Below, in pieces: positions 23,174 to 33,255 of a stretch of DNA of 64,000 nt (its first letter is position 1; every line of letters begins with the position of its first letter). The translations under genes were made by a program, and so were the position numbers. This stretch comes from Loripinus fragilis. Its lineage: Eukaryota; Mollusca; Bivalvia; Lucinida; Lucinidae. The notes under the pieces are model-generated. The model searched no databases. It was not told the origin of the DNA and saw only the letters and a program-made list of their open reading frames with translations. The stretch spans positions 16,180,687 to 16,244,686 of the forward strand of contig OZ026522.1 of assembly GCA_964019695.1 (NCBI GenBank), written 5' to 3'.

Positions 23174-23672
23174 CCCTTGGCCTCACAGCTTTGATTTTCC
23201 CCGATTGAGTACGTCATAAGACGAAAATAGTAACAATTAATATGATCAATCACAAAGCGGTTCAAAAAATCGATAAACATCAGGCCTCCAGATAAGACGG
23301 CGTAATTATTTTACATTCAGTTTTCTTATTAACAACTAAAATATACACTTAAGGTGCTCAAAAGAACTGTCACATTAAGATGGTTACTTTGAGCACCCAT
23401 AACATAATTTTTAACTGAAGGTTAGAAGAAAAATAAATAATTTTACGACCAAAATCTTTGCTTATCTGGACTTATGGAGATTTAGCAGGTGGTGTATATT
23501 AGATGCCGATAAACTGCTACATTTAATCTGATTGGCAGGAAGGGATTATCGAAAAAATCCTTCCTGGCGTTTTCATTGGTCGATTTCTCTGCGCTAATAA
23601 TAACTTTTGAGGGTCGTGAGGCGAAGGGTTTGTCGAAAGGTAGATACGACGAAACATTCGCTGGTGAAGATG
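23136..23672. mobile_element. 537-bp MITE inserted in the LINE ORF
   Basis: Flanked by the 9-bp direct repeat CCTATAAAA (23127-23135 and 23673-23681). Ends: CATCTTGTCC, and the complement of the right end CATCTTCACC; a subterminal AACCCTTGGCCTCAC also recurs inverted as AACCCTTCGCCTCAC. A second, inner inverted repeat pairs CCAGATAAG (23288) with CTTATCTGG (23461), and a central hairpin GGTGCTCAAAAGAAC/GTTACTTTGAGCACC spans 23353-23397. There are no coding motifs. A 9-bp duplication with long inverted ends fits Mutator-like elements best, but the superfamily is not proven. Confidence 0.85.
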
Positions 23673-25483
23673 CCTATAAAAAGAAATTGAAAAATATACA
23701 TGAACAAAAACTAATTAAAGAAATTCAAGGTTTAGAAGACAACTTAACAGAAAACAACATTCCAAGTCTAGAAAAGCTAAAACTTGAATTGTGCAAACTA
23801 AGAGAAGAAAATATGAAAGGATTTCTAGTCCGCTCTAGAGCAAACAATATTGAAAATGGAGAAAAACCCTCTCAATTTTTTTGTAATTTAGAAACAAATA
23901 ATTTTACAAACAAAGTAATAAATGTAATAGAAAAAGATAATGGTGAAATCATAACAGACCAAAAACAAATTTTGACAGAGACATGTAAGTACTATGAGAC
24001 CTTGTATGCAAGTAAAGAAAGTGTTTTAAATGATATAGATTTAAATGATCATATACAAGACATGACTGTACCAAAATTAAATGAGGATGAAGCTTTGAAA
24101 TTAGAAGGCCTTTTAACACTAAATGAAGCAAGTAAAACTTTAAAAAACATGAAAAATAATAAAAGTCCTGGTACAAGTGGTTTTTCAGCAGATTTTTACA
24201 AAGTGTTTTGGAAACAGTTAGGTACATTTGTATTGAGAGCAATAAATGCGGGTTTTCAAAATGGAGAGCTCTCAATAACTCAACAACATGGTCTTATAGT
24301 TTGTATTCCTAAGGAAAATAAATCAAGAAACTACCTAAAAAACTGGCGACCTATAACTTTATTGAATACAGTATACAAAATCGCATCTGGATCCATTGCA
24401 AATAGAATTAAACAAGTGTTAGATAAATTAATAAGCACAGATCAAACAGGCTTCATTGAAGGCAGATTTATTGGCGAAAACACAAGGCTTGTGTATGACT
24501 TATTACAATTTACAGAGGAAAAACATATCCCAGGGTTATTGCTTCTCATCGATTTTGAAAAGGCATTTGACTCCGTGTCATGGTCTTTCATAAATAAGGT
24601 ATTAAAATTCTTTAATTTTGGACCCTCTATTATAAAATGGATAACAGTATTAAATAAAAATGCATGCTCTGCAGTTACTCAGTGTGGGCACTTATCTTCT
24701 TTTTTTAGGTTAGGTCGGGGTTGTCGACAAGGTGACCCACTTTCACCATATTTGTTTATTCTGTGTGCAGAAATACTTTCGATTAGGCTAAGAAACAACA
24801 AGAATATAAAGGGTATTAACATTGATAATGTAGAACTGAAATTTTCACAATATGCAGATGATGCTACTGCTTTTCTAGATGGATCAAAAACCTCTCTGGA
24901 AGAGACATTACAAGAGCTTGACACTTTCGCAAACATATCAGGATTAAAAACAAATTTCGATAAGACTCAAGTAATTTGGATAGGAGCAAAAAAATACAGT
25001 ACAGACGCAATAAAAACAAGATGGAAACTTTCATGGGGTACAACACGATTTAAATTACTGGGGATAACATTTGATGTTGATCTAGATAAAATGATAGGTA
25101 TAAACTACATGGACAAAATAGCACAAATAAAGAACTCCATAAAAATGTGGCGTAGAAGATTTCTTACCCCGTTAGGAAAAATAACTGTCATTAAATCACT
25201 TTTATTGCCCAAAATAACTCATTTATTGATATCCCTGCCTAAACCAGACACAGAGATTTTAAATATTATCAGTAGCATTTTCTATGATTTTCTGTGGACT
25301 GGGAGAGCTAAAATTAAACAATCTGTAATAGTTAAGCAGTATTTTGAAGGTGGTCTTAATATGATAAACTTGAATGCTTTTTCTCAGGCACTAAAAATCA
25401 CATGGCTAAGGCGTATCCTTCAAAAAGAAAGCAAGTGGCAAGTACTGATAAAAACAATTGTTAATATAAAAGATGTTTTTTGA
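23673..25483 (+). CDS. LINE ORF, central part: reverse transcriptase
   Basis: Reverse transcriptase that would copy the LINE RNA at the nicked target. In order: a linker, then KNNKSPGTSGFSADFYK, RNYLKNWRPITLLNTVYKI, DQTGFIEGRFIGENTR, LLLIDFEKAFDSVSW (catalytic Asp), GRGCRQGDPLSPYLFILC, FSQYADDATAFLDG (catalytic YADD), LKTNFDKTQV and FKLLGITF. The open frame extends back to 23576, but residues before about 23680 are MITE-encoded. The MITE plus duplication is 546 bp (3 x 182), so the reading frame on both sides is unchanged. It ends at a premature TGA (25481-25483), after which coding resumes in the same frame. Confidence 0.9.
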
Positions 25484-26515
25484 TGTGGCTCTGATTATAC
25501 TGATTCAACTTTAAAAAATGTAAAAAATGTCTTTTGGAAGGATGTACTTAAAGCTCTATCAAATCTACAGAAACGCTTAAATGTGGATTGTGACAAATCC
25601 TGTCCATATCAAACACCTATTTTTTGCAACAAAAATTTATTGGTTGGGGGAAAAAGCTTTTGCTACAAGTCATGGTTAGATAAAGGAATTTGTTTCATTC
25701 AGGATCTGATGGATATTGAAGGTAATCTTCTCAACTTCCATGCATTTATTCAGTCAACATCAATCAAAACAAATTTTCTACAGTATCAAGGAGTTATTGA
25801 ATGCATCAAAAAGCTTATGAATAAAAACAAATTGTTCAATAAACTTGACAAAAATATAACTGGTCCAGTATTTCCAAAAATAGTTCAAGCAATCCTTAAA
25901 CAAAAGAAAGGCTCCCAAAACATCTATAAAATTTTGAATGAAAATAATGATGAACCAACAGGAAAAAATAAATGGAACCGTTTATACCATATTGACGAAA
26001 AGTCATGGGAATATATATTTATGGCCCCTTTCAAAATATCAAAATGTACAAAGCTTAGATGGTTTCAAACCTGTATAAACCATAAAATTCTGGCCACAAA
26101 TAAATTTCTTTACCAGATAAAAACAATAGATAGTCCTAATTGTTCTTTTTGCAGTACTAATGAAGAATCAATTGAACATCTTTTTTGGAAGTGCTCAAAA
26201 ACCCAACAATTCCTAAAAGAGGTAACAGAAAAATTTCAAGAAATGAATATATCACTAATTTTGAATGAAAGTAATTTCATTCTTGGCAACTTTCCCCCAA
26301 ACACTTCGAATACACTTCAATTTTTAATGCTTGTTGCAAGGTATTACATCAATATGTGCAGAGGAACACACAAACACTTGACATTTTTGGAATATAAGAT
26401 AAATGTTCACTCACTATTTCAAAGTCTCAGAGAAATTGCAATACAAAGAAATGAATTGCAAAACTTCTTAGATGCTTGGGCACCATTTAAGAATTTGCTA
26501 AATGCAAATTTATAG
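25484..26515 (+). CDS. LINE ORF, C-terminal part with CCHC-like knuckle
   Basis: In-frame continuation of the LINE protein after the single TGA at 25481; the reading from 25484 is open to the TAA at 26513 with no other break. The first in-frame Met is at 25583. Towards the end, CSFCSTNEESIEHLFWKC (C-x2-C, H, C) is the zinc-knuckle-like motif found after the RT in L1/Tx1-type and related elements, where it is thought to bind nucleic acid. One TGA therefore removes about 340 residues from any product of this copy. Confidence 0.8.
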   Translation, partial: CGSDYTDSTLKNVKNVFWKDVLKALSNLQKRLNVDCDKSCPYQTPIFCNKNLLVGGKSFCYKSWLDKGICFIQDLMDIEGNLLNFHAFIQSTSIKTNFLQYQGVIECIKKLMNKNKLFNKLDKNITGPVFPKIVQAILKQKKGSQNIYKILNENNDEPTGKNKWNRLYHIDEKSWEYIFMAPFKISKCTKLRWFQTCINHKILATNKFLYQIKTIDSPNCSFCSTNEESIEHLFWKCSKTQQFLKEVTEKFQEMNISLILNESNFILGNFPPNTSNTLQFLMLVARYYINMCRGTHKHLTFLEYKINVHSLFQSLREIAIQRNELQNFLDAWAPFKNLLNANL

Positions 26516-26990
26516 CAACGTACACATCAGCATAAGTCAAAAATGACAATAGAAAAAATGTACAGTTAAAATGCTCCTTAATAATAAGGATTTGATAAAG
26601 ATAATACCCTACAAATATAATACAAAATAAATAAATCCACCCAGGACTCTTGACATTACGTGAATTAAACTTTACAGAAAAAGCCGACAAGAGAACTGGT
26701 GAACCCCGCATGACTGGTTATTCTTTCTCTCCAGAGGTCTTAACTTCTTTCTTCTTCTTCCTACCCTATTTTCTGTTTCCTAATAAAATGTGTGAAAACT
26801 AGTTATGGTTACAAAACCATGTAACCCCTAAATAATTAATACATAAGCTGCTGTAGAATTAAGGTGAGGTGAGAGTATGAATGAGAGAATGAAAGAGATA
26901 TGTAAATAAATTTTGTAAACACCCTGATAGTTGCCTCTGGGCTATCAAGGGAAATTGTAACAGGGGCTTATAAAATAAATGATCAAAACA

Positions 26991-27044
<54 letters not shown>
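26516..27044 (+). other. LINE 3' untranslated region and 53-base poly(A) tail
   Basis: A small hairpin CCTGATAG/CTATCAAGG with one bulge lies at 26923-26950, 40 bases before the tail; such 3' hairpins can be RT recognition features, but here that is inference. AATAAA occurs in 'gtaaataaatttt' (about 26905) and 'aaaataaatgatc' (about 26974). The tail is an uninterrupted run of A from 26992 to 27044. Confidence 0.75.
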
Positions 27045-27046
<2 letters not shown>

Positions 27047-27059
27047 CTTAGCGCATGGT
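27043..27059 (+). repeat. Right target-site duplication of the LINE
   Basis: Exact match to 19166-19182 (the first two A's overlap the tail). The satellite unit then continues 'gtaagagacac', restoring the unit that 19182 interrupts. Confidence 0.75.
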
Positions 27060-28438
27060 GTAAGAGACACATTAATACATACCAACCCATGACACTCAAT
27101 TTAAGACACACAAGAACCAGACCAACCCTTGGCGCATGGTGTAAGAGACGCAATAAAACAGACCAACTCCTGACACATAGTTTAAGACACACAAGAACAC
27201 AGATTAACACTTGACACAGAGGGTAAGTCACTAAAGATAACAATCTGACACCTGCCACACGTAAGAGACAAATAATACCGATAACCAGCTCAACACCTGT
27301 CACTCAGTGTAAGGGACACACAAGTACACAGACCAAATTTTGCCACTCACAGTAAGACGCATACATGAACTAGACCTACACTTGTTACCCAATAAAAGAG
27401 ACACACAAACACATACATGTACCAACACTTTTATTAAGAATATGAGACACACAAGAACTCAGACCAACACATTTGACTAAGAGTACGAGACACACACTTG
27501 ACACTCAGACACAGACCTATACTTTACACTCAGTGCAAGTCACACAAGAACACAAACCAACGCGTGGCACTCAGTGTACGTCCTACAAAAGCACATACCA
27601 ACACTTGAAACTCAGTGCAAAGCGCACAAGAACAAGGACCAACACTTGACACTCAGACTCAGTTTAAGAGACACAAGAATACAGACAAACACTTGACACT
27701 TAGCTTAAGTCACACAAGAACACAGCCAACGCTTGACACTCAGTGTAAGTCATACAAGAACACAATCAACGCTTGACACTCAGTGTAAGTCACACAAGAA
27801 CACATATCAACACTTGGCACTCAGTGTAAGTCACAGACTAACAAAAAACAAGACTTGACCTTTCGTGGTAGTCACACAAGAACACAGACCATCACCTGAA
27901 ACTCAGTGTAAGGGACACAAGAAGACAGACCAACCCTTGTCACTTATTGATGGTAAGAGACACTAATGATCACAGGCCAACAATGGTCATTCAGTGTAAA
28001 ACAAACAAGAACAAAGGCCAACCCTTACCACTCAGTGTAAGATATATACAAGAACATAGACCAACCCTTGACACACAGTGTAAGATACATACAAGACTAC
28101 AAGCCATACCTTGACATGCAGTGTAAATCACACAAGAACACAGAACAATATTTTTCATTCAGTGTAACATCATAAGAACACAGGCCAATAATTGACACTC
28201 AGTGTAAGACACAGAAGAATACATACCAACCCTTGACACTCAGTTTAAGAGGCAGAAGATTACAGACCAACCATTGACATTCATGGAAAGAGACACGACA
28301 AAGTTGATACTCAGTGTATAAGACACACGAGAACAAAGACCAGCACTTGCCACTTTGTGAAAGTCACTGAAGATCACATACCAACATTTGACACTCAAAT
28401 GTATGTCACTAAATATCACAGGTCAATTTTGACTCTAA
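27045..28438. repeat. 41-bp minisatellite, degenerate continuation
   Basis: Same family as 17053-19182 ('gacactcagtgtaagtcaca' + 'caagaacacagaccaacac' type units), with much higher divergence and variable unit length of about 38-47 bp. The pattern fits an older array edge. Confidence 0.85.
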
Positions 28439-30235
28439 GTGTTAGTAAAGTAAGAAAAATTGTGGAGATCAGGAGTCGATACAATCAAGTACCACACCTG
28501 ACCCAGGACATCGTATGTGAAAATGACAAAAACACAAGAAAACATCAGATACGAGAGAGCTAAGTGGTCAGCCCTTTCCCAACAGGTGATCACAAGGCTG
28601 CAAGAAACAGACATAGCAGTATGACAAGGACAAACACAAATAACAAAAAAGATCCACAAAAGAAGCACTGCCTTGGAATGATCAGTAAGAAAATTACTGG
28701 AAGGCTTAAACTAGTTCCACGGTACCAACCCCACCCTTAATCTCAATGGGGACCAAGACACACAGAGGTTTGGCCCGCATGAAAGATCCCCAACCCATCC
28801 ACGAATTATCTCCCAGTACACACAAATCAAGATATAAAAAGGAGACAGAGCAAAGATAAGGAATCAACAGGTACCGGAGCAAAATAAATCCAACAGTTAA
28901 ACCCTGATGGGGCTGTCAACAGACGCAGCATCTGGCCCCAACCATCCCATTCATAGATGAAAAGTTCCAAAGCCGGACCCATCACAGAGCTCGAGGCCCG
29001 ACCCACCAGCATGCAACCAAAGAGAAAAGCAAAGCCGCCAACCATGACTGGGTAGAACACCAAGCACGCACACCAATGGTATTACCATTTTTATATAATG
29101 AAACATTATTTTATCAAAGCGAGCTGAAAGACCACCAGTGCCAACATTTTTTTTAATTTATACACTAAGTCGCCAAAAAACGCCGGTTCCAAACGTCCCT
29201 GGCGCAAGAGAATTTTAAGTCCAACACAGAGCCTAGATACCAAACCACAGCACCGGTAACATAACCTAGAAAAAACCATGCGAAGCCCACGACACCGATA
29301 GCCTTGCTTAAGAAAACTCCAAGCCACAGCCCACTTCTAGTGCCAAGCCAGCAACATGGCCAGACGCCCAAGCAAACCAGACAAGCTAAGAAGCAAAACC
29401 CAAACAGGATGCAGAGCGAAGAACATCAGCATGCAAAAACTGAAAATTGATAACTTTAAGGTTAAAATCGTCACGTTTATCGCAAATTTTGGTAGAAACA
29501 ATATTATCAGAAACGGACAAATACATGTCCCAAAACGCGGCCCCCGCACCAGAGGCATTAGCCCTACCAAGCTGGAGCCTCAAAGGACATACCTAACCCA
29601 CCACACCATCAAAATAAATAGTATTTATGTTCAAAACACCATCCAAAAATAAGTCTCAACAACACCAGCCAGCCCACCATCAGAAAGAGACACCACAAAA
29701 CAAGAACAAACCAGCAACCAGGGGAACACAACCATCGTTCAAAGGAACCCCTACAATCCGCCTACACAATCTAGCGTCAAACCATGCAAAATGCTGCCCA
29801 ACAAAAGGGCCAGCGCAATACACACATTTTGACAAAATCATACATGACACTTTGTTGGCCCCCTGAAGTGAAAAATGCACCTCTGCCATCACTTGCAAGG
29901 CAAGGAGAGCCATCCTTCAATCAAATCAATAAGTTTATCTGTCATGAAAATATGAGGCAATGCCACACAAAGGGTGGGAAACCACACGCAGACAAACCAG
30001 ACACACCGAAACCCCCAAGACCATGCCTGTCCAATATCCTACCAGAACCCACACCAGACCAAAACAGACCCCCATGGATCCCTCGCAACCCCCACCCAAG
30101 CAGCACTCAACTGCATGCCAACCAAAAGCGGCAAGACAAGAGGCCAACAATTCAGAAAGCTCCGCTGCAGTACAAGAACTGGATCCTGCAATAAATCTTG
30201 CCCAACAGGGGTTCCAATGAAGTCCAGGCAACCAG
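28439..30235 (-). mobile_element. Decayed RT retroelement, copy A, T-depleted
   Basis: Minus-strand copy of the element also seen at 45108-46408. The 3' end is at about 28440 (agtaaagtaag) and it extends upstream through the RT region to about 30235, where the 41-bp satellite resumes. Recognisable minus-strand coding: residues aligned to copy B around 29160-29590 (DKRDDF, LLRQG.LEP.F.GDLVYKLKK) and, further 5', an ARFIAGSSSC block near 30195. The plus strand is T-poor (about 5-6 T per 60 bases in sampled lines at 29641, 29701 and 30061). Replacements against copy B are dominated by A-to-G types on the sense strand (four Y-to-C, two K-to-R, H-to-R, D-to-G, I-to-V within about 40 residues). Frames are broken. 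A Penelope-like assignment is a guess. Confidence 0.75.
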
Positions 30236-30330
30236 CACAACGTAAGTCACACAATAGCAAAGCTAACTCTTGTCACTTATTATAAGTCACTAAAGATCAC
30301 AGGCTAATCCTTGATACGGTTAGCATTTGC
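30236..30330. repeat. 41-bp minisatellite remnant right of copy A
   Basis: 'gtaagtcacacaatagcaaa' and 'ttataagtcactaaagatca' are satellite-like units. They show that copy A inserted within the array. Confidence 0.6.
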
Positions 30331-31150
30331 TATCATTTATGGTAGCTAACTGCCTCTTAAAATTGTGTAGGCCTACTGAAATGGCGTTACCAGAACGATG
30401 AAAAAGTTACGCACATCCAAGGGAGACTACTGGATCAATCAATGATTATCTTCAATTGTGTCCCTTTTCAAATAAAGGTAAGAATTTGCTCCCAAAGAGC
30501 GCGAATTCTATCCTTTATCGTATAAATAATCACTTTTACCACATTAGGTGATCTCCCTTGATTGTTATTATTTGTATTACGCATGTGCGTAACTTGCGTA
30601 ATGGGTGCTACGCCAATGTACTGCACTTGTGAACATGGATTTATAACACTGAAACCGTTAAGAATAAATGATCTTATTTTATCACAAGCAGTGAATTCAA
30701 TGCATATCAATGCGAGTAAAATTGGTATTTTCTACAGTGAAAAACTATCGTATTTTTTCACTAGTGACTGATACGATTTATATTTTCACTGTAGCAAAAC
30801 AAGGCTTTCTTGGCAACTTTGGGACTGGGATTTTTTATCAAAAGGTTTTAAGTGAAGGATATTTATCAGAAATAACGCTACGCATGTTGTGACGTCAACA
30901 TCAAACATAATGACGTCACTGTTCGACCTGGCGTTGCGCCAGTTTGCACGTGACGCCTACCCTAAGACACACCCAATAGAATTTCTTTAAATGCTGATTT
31001 CTTACGTTTCATCCGTTAAAATATGATTCTAAGCCATTTTCTAGGTGCAAACTACCATACAGTGCAAAAGTCAAATCGAACGAGAAACGACAAAGGAAAA
31101 AGTTAAGTTGTGCTTTCTGTATTTCCGTTGAGTATAAAATAAAAAGAAAA

Positions 31151-31309
31151 TTTACTTTTTTTTGGCAAATAAATGTACCAAATATATTTCATCTCGTGCG
31201 GTGAAAATATCAGCATTTTCACTCGTGCTACGCACTCGTGAAAAATACTGATTTTTTCACCGCACTCGTTGAAATACATGTATGTTTGGTATTCACCTAA
31301 AAAAGTAAA
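31151..31309. mobile_element. Foldback MITE (GGTGAAAATATCAG arms)
   Basis: A long imperfect inverted repeat: TTTACTTTTTTTTGG.. ACCAAA.. TTTC..TCGTGCGGTGAAAATATCAG on the left is mirrored by CTGATTTTTTCACCGCACTCG..GAAA..TTTGGT..CCTAAAAAAGTAAA on the right, with CACTCGTGCTACGCACTCGTG at the tip. Confidence 0.6.
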
Positions 31310-31782
31310 TATTCTCCATATATGAAATCATTTTCATATTTGAATTTTATCCTATTGTCTGCGCAGGCGCGATACTCAAAGAATCGACGAGTATGCGATA
31401 GCCATGCCACCTATGGATTAAATATTGATTTGATCCATGTATATTTCACAGTTGGAAAATGCTGTTTTTATGTGAAACTCTTACCTTTTCGTAGAATAAC
31501 TAAATATAGATGTTTTTGCGGGTGTAACTAGTCACGTGACTGATATATTTACCAGCGGTACCAACATAAATGTTATAACTACCAGCTTGAAAAGTATTAA
31601 GGACTTGAATGTGCAGGGTAAGTCATGTTTTATTGATGATTTGTGTGTGCAGGCCTTTTAAAATGCTTATTTTATAATCGAGAAACATGTCTTTGTAACT
31701 ATGACACTGGGTTGACATGAAATTGTATTACAATAAAGGCTCTACTTATAGGGCTTACGTAAAACAGGTTCTGGAGGGCATT

Positions 31783-32769
31783 GTTGAACCGCAAATTTCA
31801 CATTTCGCAAATTTCACACCGTTTGAAGAATTGGTACCAAAAGGTCACTTTTGGAAAATGTGAAATTTGCGTATGGTCAATTTCGATAATTTTTGGGGTC
31901 TAACATCTGTGCTCAAATTTCACATCTTCCTCATTTTTAATTGTGAAGAATTGGTACGTATTGGTGTCATCTGCGAAGGACTGGTTCAATTTTTTCTGAG
32001 ATGTGAAGAATTGGTACTCAATTTTCACAAATGTGAGGAATCGGTACCATTTCTTCGCACGAAATTTTCCTGCACTGATTGAAAAATCTCCAAAGATTCT
32101 CAACCTAAAATTAAAAGACTAGTGTTTGTTTCTGTATCTACATGGACACAAGCTGGCGAGTCAGGAGCATGAACTCCAAAGAAACGTTTTCTCGTGACGC
32201 GGCTCATATAATTGATTTGAAGTCTTTCGATTGTTTGATTTGATTTTTACGTCCTATCAACAATCTTTCATTTAAACAGGGACGGGTCTTCCTGGGTTGA
32301 ACCAATACTAAGCTAGGATAAATTTGTCTTGCTCAAGAACCACAACGCAGTGACGCCGGTGAGGCTCGAACCCGCGGCCCCTCGGTCTCGAGTCAAACAC
32401 TCACCACTTAGCCACTGCGCTCCCTACATTTGCAGTCCTATTCCTGTCCAAGATTCTCCAATTGTAAAACATATGAAATTTATCTGTAAACTGTTTGAAC
32501 CACGTTATAAAATCCTGACACATATGTGAAGAATTGGAATCGAATGCAAAATGCAGTAGATTCGGGGGTATTTTATCGATGTGAAGATTTGGCATGTATG
32601 CTACATATATTTTCACTACGTGCGCAAATTTCACAAAATGTGAAATATTGGTATGAAATATGTGACGTATTGGTACCAATTTTTCACGCGCTGTGAAAAA
32701 TTGGTACCAATTTTTGGTACCAATTTTTCACAGTGTGAAATTTGCGAAATGTGAAATTTGCGGTTCAAC
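31783..32769. mobile_element. 987-bp hAT-like non-autonomous element
   Basis: Perfect terminal inverted repeats begin GTTGAACCGCAAATTTCACA and continue to TTTCGCAAATTTCACAC at both ends. The 8-bp target duplication AGGGCATT lies at 31775-31782 and 32770-32777. Family 3 copy 3 (about 50053) shows the uninterrupted site. The interior contains many copies of 'gtgaagaattggtac' and a nested SINE at 32225-32425. An 8-bp duplication fits the hAT superfamily. Confidence 0.85.
32225..32425 (-). mobile_element. tRNA-derived SINE nested in the hAT-like element
   Basis: The inverted B box GGCTCGAACCC (about 32362) and tRNA-like head 'gtggcta..tggtgagtg' are at the right. The body is shared with 34318-34492 and 1826-2045. 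Nesting order: family 3 repeat, then hAT-like element, then SINE. Confidence 0.65.
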
Positions 32770-33156
32770 AGGGCATTGATATTATAGGACAAGAAAAAAG
32801 TTCAAAGGAACAGCAGAACAAATATACAGAAATGAGGGCTAATTGAAACAGAATGTTATATTTAATTTTGTTTTGAAAATGAAAAGGGCATTAGTAGTTA
32901 TTAGTGTTATTAGTGCTGAAAAAGGTCCTGGAAGTACATGGCAGTTCAAAGTTGCAAATGCACTAAACTATTGAAACAGGCATTACATGTATCCACTATA
33001 CCTTAAATTAACAGTGTTTAAGAATGTGTATTTTTAAACAGATGTGGTCGAAAACTGGAACATGAGGTGATTTTACTAAAAATAGTCAATTTTACTTCCT
33101 CGTAAGCCACGCTGCGGTAAAAGGTCTCAAACATATCCCAAACTTAACTACGTAGT

Positions 33157-33255
33157 AGTTATACCATGGGCTGTCTGCCTGTACGTGGAGATAATCCACG
33201 AGCTTTAGCGAGTGAATTATCTTACGTACAGGTGGACAAACATGGTATAACTATT
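33157..33255. mobile_element. Foldback MITE (AGTTATACCATG arms)
   Basis: AGTTATACCATG..TGTC..CCTGTACGT..GATAATCCACGAGC is mirrored by GCGAGTGAATTATCTTACGTACAGG..GACAAACATGGTATAACT. Sequence from 33256 to 34005 shows only a weak repeat of CAGTTTCGAATCACTT (33342, 33537) and no gene. Confidence 0.6.

Larger units (their letters stand above)
19183..27044 (+). mobile_element. Full-length LINE retrotransposon, 7.86 kb
   Basis: Non-LTR retrotransposon inserted in the 41-bp minisatellite. In order: a 5' region of tandem ~124-bp monomers (19183-21530), a unique leader (21531-22168), an ORF with apurinic-like endonuclease, reverse transcriptase and a terminal Cys/His knuckle (22169-26515), a 3' untranslated region (26516-26991) and a pure A-tail of 53 bases (26992-27044). 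It is flanked by the 17-bp duplication AACCCTTAGCGCATGGT. Domain order and RT motifs fit the L1/Tx1-like group. No ORF1 is visible upstream. The ORF is broken by a 537-bp MITE and one TGA, so this copy is inactive now, but the pristine tail and otherwise open frame imply recent insertion. Confidence 0.9.
31425..33150 (+). mobile_element. Interspersed repeat family 3, copy 1 (split by a hAT-like element)
   Basis: Shares 'tatatttcacagttggaaaa', 'aataactaaatatagatgtt', 'ttttaaaatg.ttattttata', 'atcgagaaacatgtc' and 'aagtgaaaagggca'-type phrases, in the same order, with 36275-36960, 49760-51430 and 52222-52527. Related phrases extend upstream to about 30630 ('gaacatggatttataacact'). No ORF is recognised, so the class is unknown. 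Confidence 0.55.

Noticed and set aside
29935..30285. Several overlapping open frames of 70-136 codons on both strands.
   Set aside because: The stretch is T-poor, which removes stop codons in many frames. Only the minus-strand frame carrying the ARFIAGSSSC block has retroelement homology, and it is broken elsewhere.
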